Assembly (NCBI GenBank): GCA_951804985.1
Contig: OX638130.1
Span: forward strand, 108,884,040 to 108,948,039
From: Dryomyza anilis
Taxonomy: Eukaryota; Arthropoda; Insecta; Diptera; Dryomyzidae
Reading direction: 5' to 3'
DNA length: 64,000 nt
The notes beneath the pieces are model-generated. The model worked only from the letters and a program-made list of their open reading frames with translations, was not told the DNA's origin and did not search any database. Each line of letters opens with the position of its first letter. Positions within the stretch are counted from its first letter, which is position 1. Below are positions 10,368 to 19,612 of the stretch, one piece after another. The position numbers and the translations under genes are program-made.

Positions 10368-10839
10368 ATTTCCGTTTAAGTTTTATCTTATATTTTTCTT
10401 ACGGTTGTAATTTTTATTGTTTTGTTTTTTTTTGCTTTACTTTTTGATCTTGTGTTTTTGCTATTTTATTTTTCTTTTATATTTTTGCTTTTGATTTCGA
10501 GTAATGGCTTTTTGTTTGTAATTCTTATTGCTTTTGTGTTTCATTTTATAACTTTGGATTTTCGTTTTGATTTAGTTTTGTATTTTTTTATTTTTTTTTG
10601 TGTTTTTTCTTTTACTATTTTATTTTTCTTTCGAGTTTTGGCTTTTGATTTAAGTAATAGGTTTTATTTATGCAATTGTGATTGTCTTCGTTTTTTTATT
10701 TTGGATTTTGCTTTTTTCTTTGTCTTTTATATATATATTTTTTTTTCTTTGATTTTTTCTCGATGTTTTCTTTTTGTTATTTTGTTTTTCTTTTAGTTTA
10801 GTGTTTTTTCTTATGTTTTTGCGTTTGACCTTTAGTTTT

Positions 10840-11000
10840 TACTATTAAAATTAGTCAATATTATTATTTTATTGGGTAAATACCATTAAACTATACAAAA
10901 CACTATTAAATTGTTTTTGTGTTTAAATGAAAATATTTTTTTGTATACTATTGAATCAGTAACTGTCATATTGACCAATTTTAACATGACTTTTTCTGAA
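10840..11000 (+). mobile_element. Small TACTATTAAA-type MITE, copy 1
   Basis: ACTATTAAAATTAGTCAATA at 10841, ACTATTAAATTGTTTTTGTG near 10904 and GACCAATTTTAACATGA near 10973 align in order with 56052-56265 (+) and, in reverse, 44092-44287. It lies within the T-rich Helitron core. Non-coding. Confidence 0.55.
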
Positions 11001-11428
11001 TGTTTGATTTGTTTTATTGCATTTTTTACTTTTTTTGTCTCATATTCATAGCTGTTTTAAATAATGAGTTGTATCGTTTTAAAAGTTTTGGTTTTATGGA
11101 TGGTGCCCCACTCCGTTGTCCAATCCAACCCATTTATAGCCTATGTTACCCTTCGGCTTAAGTAAAATTTCAATAAAATCGCAAACAGACCGACAGGCAT
11201 CTTGGATCTGGTATCCTAAAAATCATTTTCGGGTAACATTGTACAACAGGTTCCATAAAATGTCTCCGCCGATTATTTCCTCAGACTTTCTCATGAGACG
11301 ACTCTTCACTAATCATTCTATTTTGTACAAACTTTAGTACACAAATTTTGGTACCAACAATAACTGCTTTGCACTAACTTGGGTGAAACTTAAGAAACTA
11401 AGCTAATTTTTCATGCGATATCAAAATA

Positions 11429-12395
11429 AGGACTGCGTCGAATAAAATTGTCCGCTACAAAAATCACAAAATCTAGAAATCTAGTAATCGAATTTTTATA
11501 GAATAAAATATTTTATTTTGCAAATTGTTTTTACATTTAAAAAAAAATATAAAAAACCAGAAATTAATATTTTTTAATAAAAAGTTTTAATTTTTCCGGA
11601 ACCCCTTCTATTAATGTTGTAATGGTAGTGTCCGACACCCTCACTGCTGCTGAAGACCACTTTCTTTTGAAGTCTTGAAGGTCTTTGGCCACTTTTTTTG
11701 TTGTTTTCATCTCCCTTTTTACTAAAGCCCAGTATCTCTCAATCGGCCTGAGTTCTAGACAGTTTGGCGGATTGGCTTCTCTAGGCACCAAAATCACTGC
11801 ATTTTGTTGGATCCACTCTAAGGCCGTTTTGCTGTAGTGACATGAAGCGAGGTCAGGCCAAAAAAAATGTGGACACTTCATGTTGGTGTAAAAATGGACG
11901 CAATCTCTTTTGCAAGCATTCCTTCACATATATTTCGCTATTAATTGTACCCGATGTCACGAATGAGCTGCTCCTTTTTCCACAACTGCAAATTGCCTGC
12001 CAAACAAAAATTTATTTGGGAATTTTGTGATTTTTTTTGATTTGAATTTTTCAGCGACATTTCCTCGAGAATCGGCTGTATAAAATTCCTGCTCAGGTAG
12101 CTGAGAAAAGTTCGCTAAAACATAAGTTTCGTCGTCCATTATGCAGCAATCGAATTTTATAAAAAAATCTTGGTTCAGATTTTTAGCTCGTTGTTTTGCG
12201 GTTTCATTCTTGACGGCATTTCTATCCGGAACTTAAATAAATTTTGTATTGACTATAACAGACACAAATTATTTTCTGCCATTTAATTCAGAGCTACTAT
12301 GATCAAATTTTTATTTTTTAATTTTTTTAATTTGAATCTTGCAATAGCACATTATGGGAAGATATGTAACGGATAATTTTATTAGACGCAGTCAT
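11429..12395 (-). mobile_element. Tc1/mariner DD37E transposon, internally deleted copy
   Basis: The TIRs are AGGACTGCGTCGAATAAAAT (11429) and the degraded complement ATAATTTTATTAGACGCAGT (ending about 12395), with TA at 11427-11428. It is 967 bp against 1,296 bp for the copy at 18202. About 345 bp is missing between the 5' untranslated segment and the middle of the transposase gene, at about 12235. This deletion removes the N-terminal DNA-binding domain. It could not encode active transposase but could in principle be mobilised in trans if the ends still work. Confidence 0.9.
11564..12235 (-). pseudogene. DD37E transposase fragment (catalytic domain)
   Basis: Two frames cover the catalytic region. 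11957-12139 contains MDDETYVLANF (first catalytic Asp). 11564-11881 contains FFWPDLASCHY (second Asp) and LRPIERYWALVKRE (catalytic Glu). Counting between the WPD Asp and the PIER Glu gives 37 residues, hence DD37E, a Tc1/mariner subgroup known from mosquitoes and other insects. The frames are separated by a frameshift near 11960-12000, and the HTH domain is deleted. This is the cut-and-paste recombinase of the element, now inactive. Confidence 0.85.
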
Positions 12396-13884
12396 CAGTC
12401 ATACGAAATAGAGTTCTGAAATTTGACTATCTAAAAATTGTAGTATTGAAGAATACATTATTTAAATACACTAAAATATTTAAATAAAAATTTAAATTAG
12501 TAAAACCATTACATTTTAGTTTTTATTACTTTGTTGATTTCATAATATTTTCATGACCTGTTTTACGACTTTTAGAGTTTACGATTTTTTGTGGCAGTCG
12601 TAAAAGTATATTTAATTATTTATTCTATAGCTCTGGTAATGCTTGGCTTTTTATGGTTGGTTTCCATACAGACGCTGAACTATTAAATAATATTAAATAA
12701 TACAAATAGTTTTATATCAGTTTCAGTATGGGATTTTATAGAGTCATAATACAAAGAAATATAGTTTTTATATTTTCATTATTTTTAAGGACATTAAAGA
12801 CGCTTTAAAAACAAATACAAAATAAGCTAAATATAGTGTGTATTATTTATTCTATCGGGCAAAAATTTAGATTGATTATAAATAAAAGAAAATTCAAATA
12901 TGCTATAATGTTAAGCAGAATAAAAAATAAACCATAAAATGCATAAAGTTGTCATAACTGAAATTGACTTCGAGCGACAGTCAATTGCACACTAACCTAA
13001 AGCACTCCTATCAAGGATTCAAAAGACAATTTCTCCGTGTATGTGATAAGTAATTGATACAAATATAATATTTGTTCTTGTTGAAGTTGCTGTCATTTTG
13101 AATTTTTTTTTTGTGTACTACTTCAACATAAGTCGAATGTTAAGTGTAGGTAATTTCCATTTGAGTGCACTGGTGAAAATACTTACCTACTTGTTTTACC
13201 TACCATATATGGCTACTACATTTACCTACGACATTTAACTACTACATTTACCTGGTACTCTCTTTCACATATCTATTCATGCCACTGCTGCAAAAGTCAA
13301 AAACATAAATTGCTAGACCGATATAAACTGCATATGTTGCCTTCACTGAAACCTTTGCGATTTTGCAAACATTTTTCATTTTTTTTATGCTTCATGCAAT
13401 AAGTGATGCAATCTAAGTAATACTATTAAAAATTTATCCATGTACACTAGACTGACAATGTATTCAAATCGAGAAAAGGTCAACACCCTAAAACGCTCTA
13501 TTACGGATAAAAATCGTTGTGAAATGCAGCGAAATCTGAATATGAAAAATTAACCCAAAGTTCACGTTCTGATATTCAAATCATCAATTTCAAAATTAAA
13601 TACAAATGATGTCTTTAAAATGCCGTACATTTCCTAATAACATCTTTTAGAAAATGTTATTGAAATTTTAACAAACCATCAACGTACAAAATCTGATAAA
13701 AAAAATACAGAAAAAGTGGTTATCATAATAACCACTATCGGTTTCTTTATTTTGATCAGTTTCTGTTTAATTTGGCGCTAATTTGTTAAATTTATTTCAA
13801 AATGGCAGATAGTACAAATTAATTTCGTGGACGAACGGCGTACAGTGGTTCAGAATATCCGCCAAATTTCTGTATCTTTTGATG
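12396..13884. other. AT-rich DNA, no gene recognised
   Basis: No coding or RNA signal. A short imperfect repeat (TACTACATTTACCTACGACATT / TACTACATTTACCT) lies at 13215-13252. The segment near 13030 (TTTCTCCGTGTATGTG) is the complement of the ACACGGAGAAAA end seen at 26733, so a decayed end of that dispersed repeat may be here. Confidence 0.4.
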
Positions 13885-13928
13885 CACAGAAAAAAAATAC
13901 CAATCATATGTATGAATTTCGTTCTTTA

Positions 13929-14169
13929 GGGTGTGTGCGAGTTCGACTAAATTGCTGACTAAACTAAATTTTGTCGGTAATGCAGCGTTTACTTTTCAAT
14001 TTAGCAACTTTTCGAGCAAACTAAATTGAACTAAATTAGAAGACAGCAATCAAACATATGATAATCATTTTATTTTGGACTTTAACAATTACCGGTTACT
14101 GAATGGCGATCGAATAAAAACTTGTACAATTTAGTTTAGTCAGTAATTTACTCGAACTCGCACACACCC
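13929..14169. mobile_element. Harbinger/PIF-like MITE with TTA target duplication
   Basis: It is 241 bp with nearly perfect TIRs of about 42 bp starting GGGTGTGTGCGAGTTCGA; the right end is its complement with about two mismatches. It is flanked by TTA at 13926-13928 and TTA at 14170-14172. A 3-bp TWA duplication and GGG-starting TIRs are typical of PIF/Harbinger. Excision in silico restores TTCTTTAAACTATG, matching TTCTTCAAACCATG in copy A. No coding capacity. Confidence 0.8.
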
Positions 14170-14415
14170 TTAAACTATGATTCATTGTATTGAAGAACAA
14201 TTCATAATATTGATAACTACAAAACATCAATGTTGACGAAGTGTAAGAATACGATTCATCATAGTAATAAACAAAACCATAAAATACAACATAGTTGTAC
14301 ATCATATTGATGAATACTGTTCATCAAACTAAATATCATCCAAAACATTTATTTCTTCGTTCATTTTTGTCATACTTCTCAGTTCTTGAGTAGTTCTTTT
14401 GAGTTATTTCTTATA

Positions 14416-14755
14416 AAGGGTTTTTCAACAGGGACGCTACAAAAATAGAGTAACAGGGACAGCAAACGATGCCATATTTCTTGCCGCTCTTTTGACATTT
14501 CTCTTCAGTAAGGTTTGTCATTTCATGATGGAAAGATATACGAATTCGAATTTCGGTAGTAAATTTTAATAATCTCGACTCGTTGTTGACTCGTATATCT
14601 CTCCATCATGAAATGACAAACCTTACTGAAGAGAAATGTCAAAACAGCGGCAAGAAATATGGCGTCGTTTGCTGTCCCTGTCGTTCTACTTTTATAGCGT
14701 CCCTGTTAAAAACCCTCGGAAAAAACTGTTGTAGCGCTCTTATTGAAAAACCCTT
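14416..14755. mobile_element. Mariner-derived fold-back MITE
   Basis: The ends AAGGGTTTTTCAACAGGGAC and TCTTATTGAAAAACCCTT are DD41D mariner TIRs, flanked by TA. Inside are two inverted copies of the first ~150 bp of the DD41D element: TIR, AGGGACAGCAAACGATG-type leader, and TTACTGAAGAGAAATGTCAA. They meet near 14575, and a second TIR follows. Removing it restores TTTCTTATAAAGCTTGC, matching TTTCTTATATAATGTTTGC in copy A. It has no intact transposase and would depend on a DD41D source. Confidence 0.85.
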
Positions 14756-15108
14756 TATAAAGCTTGCTCGACATGTATATATTAGTAATTACAACTTTTT
14801 ATTAATAAAAATTCTATTTTTTTTTTCAATTTTAAAATCTTTTTTTTCAAACACATTTTTTTCAAAACAAAAAAAAATTCGGATATGATATTTTTAATTT
14901 TTTTTTTTTTTTTAATGAGATTTTTTCAAATTTTGTTTTGTAAAATCAATTTTTTTTTTTTTGAAAAATACGCAAAAAAATTACATTAATTATTTTTTAC
15001 AAAAAAATGTATATTTATACATACCAAACTCAAAATTTAAGTATTTCGTCCTTCATTATGATGTTCGATAGTATGAATAATTTCATATATTTATGGAATG
15101 CACTCCTC

Positions 15109-15330
15109 AATATGTTATTTAACAAACGGTTGTATCAATATGACGAATAATGTAGTTTGTAGAGAATTCATAATATTTATGAATAAATTCATCATATTGA
15201 TGATTTTTTTTTGTGTGTGTGTGTGTAGTGAATATTTTTGTGCGTGATTTTTTTTTGTTTGATTAGAAAGTAATGAAATTTAATTTTTTAAAATTCGAAA
15301 TCGTAAATTCGATAATTATATTTCACTGTA
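15109..15330. repeat. Tandem duplication, left copy
   Basis: Its end abuts the DD41D mariner. It runs from AATATGTTATTTAAC through GAATAAATTCATCATATTG, a (GT)n patch and GATTAGAAAGTAATGAAATT to TTTCACTGTA. The right copy (16607-16828) is collinear, with scattered substitutions and a shorter (GT)n. The duplicated segment includes the right end of palindromic element copy B plus about 115 bp of its flank. Confidence 0.85.
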
Positions 15331-16606
15331 AAGGGTTTTTCAATAAGAGCGCTACAAGTTTTTTTTTTTAAATAAAACAAAAACGGTTTTGGATATCAAT
15401 GAAAATCTTTATTTCTGTAAAAGTACGTTCGATGCCATTATGTATGGAACTCGATTTCTTTTGCATGGCCACCACGGGCACGCTTGCTGAAGTCCAGACG
15501 CTGAACCCAATTTTCGACGGTTTTCAAGCATAAATCGGGCGATACTGCTGCAATTTCACGTTCGATATTCGTACGAAGTTCATCAATCGTGGCTTGTTGA
15601 CATAGACCATAGACTTGACTTGACTTGTTGACATAGACCATAGACTTGACGTAGCCCCACAGGAAATAGTCTAACGGCGTCAAATCGCACGACCGAGGCG
15701 GCCAATCGACTGGACCATCACATTCTCCAAACTTGGTTTCCAATAAATTGATTCTGCCATTCGCTGTGTGGCGCCGTCCTGTTGGAACCACATGTCCTCC
15801 AAGTCCATATCATCCAATTGGGGCCAAAAATATTCGGTTATCATTGAACGGTAGCGATTCCCATTCACAGTAACGTGCCGGTCTTGATCATCACGGAAGA
15901 AGTACGGCCCATAAACCGCTCCAAACCGTAAAATCGGGATGCAATGACTCATGGAGTACGTGTGGATTGCTGTCTGACCAATAACGCATATTTTGTTTAT
16001 TGACGAAGCCATTCAGTCAGAAATGAGCCTCATCTCTGAAGATGATTTTTCGATGAAAATCCGAATCATTTTCAAGTTGTTGCTCAGCCCAATTCACGAA
16101 CATACGACGCTTCTGGTGGTCAAGCGGCTTCAGTTCTTGCGTCAATTTGATTTTGTAAGGATCTAAGATCTTTTCGCAAAATTCGCCACAAGCATGTCAC
16201 AGAGATGCCAAACGCTTGAGAACGACGTGTGAGAGACGCATTTGGGCTTTCTTCAACTGAAGCCTCAGCGGTAGCAATATTCTCGACACTACGGGCACTT
16301 CTTTGTCTCACTGGCACGGGAATATTTTGTACTATGCCTGTGGATTCAAATTTGTCCACTAGACGCTTAATTGTTGATCTGCTAGGACGATCATAAATTG
16401 GACGTAGCGCTCTTAATGCTGAGGCCACTGACCCCGAATTTCGGTAGTAAATTTTAATAATTTCAACTCGTTGTTGGTTCGTATATCTTTCCGTCATGAA
16501 TTGGTAAACCTTCATGAAGAGAAATGTCAAAAGAGCGGCAAGAAATATGGCGTCGTTTGCTGTCCCTGTTGCTCTACTTTTGTAGCGTTCCATTTGAAAA
16601 ACCCTG
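15331..16606 (-). mobile_element. DD41D (rosa-type) mariner transposon
   Basis: It is 1,276 bp. The TIRs are AAGGGTTTTTCAATAAGAGC (15331) and the complement ending GAAAAACCCTG (16606), flanked by TA on both sides. The orientation is minus. The right copy of the surrounding tandem duplication preserves the empty site TTCACTGTATAATAAG at about 16821-16836. The encoded transposase is disrupted (see the pseudogene entry). Confidence 0.92.
15438..16593 (-). pseudogene. DD41D mariner transposase, disrupted
   Basis: Reading 3' to 5', frame 16593-16120 gives the N-terminal HTH region (NQQRVEIIKIYYRNSGSVAS, then RSTIKRLVDKFESTG). The catalytic block has DEAHF followed by a TGA where mariners carry Trp. 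Then come MWFQQDGAT (second Asp) and SCDLTPLDYFLWGYVKS (third Asp), and the C-terminus GGHAKEIEFHT. In the sister copy at 47.4 kb, 41 residues separate the second and third Asp (DD41D). Besides the stop there are frameshifts, including a duplicated GTCTATG-like patch at 15600-15650. Inactive. Confidence 0.88.
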
Positions 16607-16828
16607 TATAATATGTTATTTAATAAACGTTAGAATCAATATGACGAATAATATAGTTCGTAGAGAATTCATAATATTTATGAATAAATTCATCATATTG
16701 ATGATTTTTTTTTGTGTGTGTAGTGAATGTTTTTGTGTGTGATGTTTTTTGTTTGATTAGAAAGTAATGAAATTTAATTTTGTAAAATTCTAAATAGTAA
16801 ATTCGATAATTATTTCACTGTATAATAA
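16607..16828. repeat. Tandem duplication, right copy
   Basis: Partner of 15109-15330. It begins TATAATATGTTATTT immediately after the mariner and ends TTTCACTGTATAATAAG, the intact (unoccupied) mariner target. The junction bases suggest the duplication was joined at a short AATA microhomology, with the mariner landing about 5 bp from that junction. The frame at 16524-16742 crosses the mariner end and is not a gene. Confidence 0.85.
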
Positions 16829-17395
16829 GTCTGTTTACGCAAAAAGGCGTACTTTTACCGATTTTGAATATATTCAAAATTATTAAAAAAGTCAGAAGTT
16901 TATGGTTTTTTTCGTTCTTTATTTGAGCAATATAAATTAAGAGACAAACGAAAGTGTTTGCCATGTATAATGATACAAAAATGTATAATGATACAAGATA
17001 TGATTGGAGATCAAGTAAGAAAATTCAATAAATAATATAAGTTAAAATTGTTTCTTCTGTTAAATGTAAGCACTTTTTTATTAGAATTAGTTTTTTTTAT
17101 TATTATTAATTTTTTGTATGATTGATTATATTAGATAAACAAATTCAGTTTGGTTGAAAATGGAAACTTAAATTTTTGAAAAGTATGAATTTTATAATTA
17201 TTTAATTTTAGTTCAAATATCTGCATGAGTTTTGAAAAAATTGCGCTCAGGTTATAATTTTTTTTTTAAATACTAAATATATTTTTTGTTTTTTTTTCCG
17301 GAAAAAACGATTGTTTCGCATTTTTTAGTTTTTATGCTATGAATGGTTTATAAGACATCTACTTATTTTTCTGAATTTTCATTTTGAACGTGACT
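16829..17395. other. AT-rich DNA, no feature recognised
   Basis: Long A/T runs, no coding or repeat structure. A CATGTATAATGATACAA motif is duplicated at about 16964-16995. Confidence 0.4.
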
Positions 17396-17399
17396 AAGA

Positions 17400-18060
17400 C
17401 GAAGACAATCGATTACTGATAATTTATGAATAAAATGTTCATAAAACATATGTTTTTCAAATTTTCTAATTTTTGAGTTATTTTCATGAATTATGTAAAA
17501 TATTAAAAAATGCAAATTTCATGCATAAGAAAAAACTGTAAATCATTATGTATTTATTATGATTAGGATTCATAAATTTTACAAATTTTATTATTAGTCA
17601 TAACAGGCGAAATTATGATTATTTATTCATCACTTGTGTTTCATATTGCTTATTCATGTTCTTAATTCACATTTCACAACAGTTCTGTCTGTTCACAACA
17701 GTTCTTTGTCGATATATTTTCAAATGCGATATTTTTTACATTATTTTGCATAATTAGGATATGTATTTCAAACTGCACTCCACGTCTATTTAGCTACGGC
17801 TCACTATATAACTTTTTAATCATGAATGATGATTAATAAATCATAAAATGTATTCCAGAACCAATACTTATTACTCATGACTTCTGAATATATTATACAT
17901 AAAACATGAGTAAATAATAATATTATTCAATTAATCATAATAATTGATTTTTACCATAATCATATATTATGAATAAAAACCAAATTATTATGATTACTTA
18001 TTCTTGGCTGGATATCATGATTAAATTTTGCAAAATTTATGCGTATAATACATATATAAG
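17400..18060. mobile_element. AT-rich dispersed repeat, fullest copy
   Basis: The 5' part (17405-17690: TTACTGATAATTTATGAATA, GAGTTATTTTCATGAATTAT, AATCATAACAGGCGAAATTA) recurs at 26737-27010. The 3' part (17815-18055: CATATATTATGAATAAAAACC, TTCTTGGCTGGATATCATGA, TTTTGCAAAATTTATGCG) recurs at 28555-28735 and, in reverse, at 24095-24235. No ORF is present. It is likely a non-autonomous DNA transposon, but its ends and class are not established. Confidence 0.6.
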
Positions 18061-18201
18061 AACATTTCAATTCGCGAGTAAAATTCTTTAAAAGATTTTA
18101 AGTTGAAATTGATTTAATCTTATAACTAAATGAATAACCCTTCACCCCATAGCTGCCTTTGATCGAGAATACTAAGGCACCTGGCCACTGGAGGCGTTAT
18201 A
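18061..18201. repeat. Relative of the 164-bp repeat, left of DD37E
   Basis: AAAAGATTTTAAGTTGAAATT, then AACTAAATGAATAACCC, then CACTGGAGGCG match the repeat at 2.99-3.35 kb. The same family resumes on the other side of the transposon (19500-19612: TAACTTATAGCTGAATGAAT, CATATCCAC). The DD37E element therefore appears to have inserted into this repeat. Confidence 0.5.
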
Positions 18202-19497
18202 AGGACTGCGTCGAATAAAATTGTCCGTTACATATCTTCCCATAATGTGCTATTGCAAGATTCAAATTAAAAAAATTTGATCATAGTAGCTCTGAATTAA
18301 ATGGCAGAAAATAATTTGTGTCAGTTATAGTCAATACAAAATTTATTTAACGCGAAAATGGCAAACGAAGTGGAAGTGCGAGAAAATATAATTAAAATTT
18401 TTCAAAAACAACCTGGTTGGTCTTTTAAAAAAATTGCCAAGGAGGTAGGGGCTAACCCTAAGACAATTTCTCGCATTATCAACCGCTTTAAGGAAGACCT
18501 GAGTATTGATCGGAAGAAAGGTTCTGGTAAAAAAAGGCCCACATGATCGTGAAAAGTCGAAGAAGGTTGTGAATATTTTAAAGAAAGAAAGATCCAAGCA
18601 TATCCGGAAGGAAATTGGCGAGAAAGGCGGATTGCTCAGAATCTTTCGTGCGCAGGACTAAGAAAGAAGCTGGGCTGAAGACGTACAAGGTCCAAAAAGT
18701 TCCGGATAGAAATGCCGTCAAGAATGATACCGCAAAACAACGAGCTAAAAAGCTGAACCAAGATTTTTTTAAAAAATTCGATTGCTGCATAATGGACGAC
18801 GAAACTTATGTTTTAGCGGACTTTTCTCAGCTACCTGTTCAGGAATTTTATACAGCCGATTCTCGAGGAAATGTCGCTGAAAAATTCAAATAAAAAAAAA
18901 TGACAAAATTCCCAAATAAATTCCTTGTTTGGCAGGTAATTTGCAGTTGTGGAAAAAGGAGCAGCTCATTCGTGACATCGGGTACAATTAATAGCGAAAT
19001 ATATGTGAAGGAATGCTTGCAAAAGAGATTGCTTCCATTTTTACGCCAACATGAAGTGTCCACATTTTTTTGGCCTGATCTCGCTTCATGTCACTTGGCA
19101 GCAAAACGGCCTTAGAGTGGATCCAACAAAATGCAGTGATTTTGGTGCCTAGAGAAGCCAATCCACCAAACTGTCCAGAACTCAGGCCGATTGAGAGATA
19201 CTGAGCTTTAGTAAAAAGGGAGATGAAGACAACAAAAAAAGTGGCCAAAGACCTTCAAGACTTTAAAAGAAAGTGGTCTTCAGCAGCTGTGAGGGTGTCG
19301 AACACTACCATTACAACATTAATGGATGGGGTTCCGTAAAAATTAAAACTTTTTATTAAAAAATATTAATTTCTGGTTTTTTATATATTTTTTTTAAATC
19401 TAAAAATAATTTGCAAAATAAAATATTTTATTCTATAAAAATTCGATTACTAGATTTTTTCATTTTTGTAGCGGACAATTTTATTCGACGCAGTCCT
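18202..19497 (+). mobile_element. Tc1/mariner DD37E transposon, full length
   Basis: The TIRs are AGGACTGCGTCGAATAAAAT (18202) and its complement (ending 19497), each flanked by TA (18200-18201; 19498-19499). It is 1,296 bp. The transposase region spans about 18358-19369. The intact ends contrast with the broken gene, so this copy could only move with help. The copy at 11429 is an internal deletion derivative of the same family. Confidence 0.93.
18358..19369 (+). pseudogene. DD37E transposase, disrupted by frameshifts and stops
   Basis: The start is taken at 18358 (MANEVEVRENIIKIFQ). The N-terminal HTH follows, with KIAKEVGANPKTISRIINRF. The frame breaks near 18540 and again near 18610, then resumes at 18615 with SFVRRTKKEAGLKTYKVQKV. 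MDDETYVLADF holds the first Asp, and a TAA follows GNVAEKFK. It resumes at 18900; TFFWPDLASCH holds the second Asp. Another frameshift near 19100 and a stop within the PIER-Y block (19201, TGA for Trp) precede ALVKREMKTTKKVAKDLQ and the C-terminus. DDE transposase by homology, clearly non-functional. Confidence 0.88.
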
Positions 19498-19612
19498 TAG
19501 ATAAATTTTATATTTTGAACGGTCACAACTGAAGTCTTTTAAAAGACTTTAAACTGAATTTAACTTATAGCTGAATGAATATACTTTCATCACATATCCA
19601 CTGACCGCTATT

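Larger units (their letters stand above)
9560..11215 (-). mobile_element. Decayed Helitron (minus), carrying nested insertions
   Basis: The T-rich tract at 9560-9775 and 10368-10835 is the complement of the A-rich (CAAAAACAAAAGC-like) core of the Helitron at 53.3-53.5 kb. 11060-11215 matches the 5' region of the family in reverse (GAGTTGTATCGTTTTAAAAG, TTGTCCAATCC, ACAGACCGACAG). A DINE-like element (9779-10367) and a small MITE (10840-11000) lie within the T-rich core. The 5' terminus has decayed, so it cannot be placed precisely. The frame at 10422-10796 is T-rich noise. Confidence 0.55.
13885..15216. mobile_element. Palindromic AT-rich element, copy B (with two nested MITEs)
   Basis: It begins CACAGAAAAAAAATACC and ends CATCATATTGATGATTTTTT near 15216. 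Removing the insertions at 13929-14169 and 14416-14755 leaves a sequence collinear with copy A (4481-6500 without its Helitron). Shared landmarks are ATGATTCATTGTAT, AACATAAAATACAACATA-type, ACTTCTCAGTTCT, TTGCTCGACATG and the T-run interior. The frame at 14096-14305 crosses MITE and element DNA and is not a gene. Confidence 0.75.

Noticed and set aside
10422..10796. 124-codon Phe/Leu-rich frame
   Set aside because: Composition-driven frame in a T-rich Helitron core; the same kind of frame appears at 48674-49023 in another copy.
14583..14888. 101-codon frame on the plus strand
   Set aside because: It reads across the mariner-derived MITE into the T-rich interior of the palindromic element; no domain.
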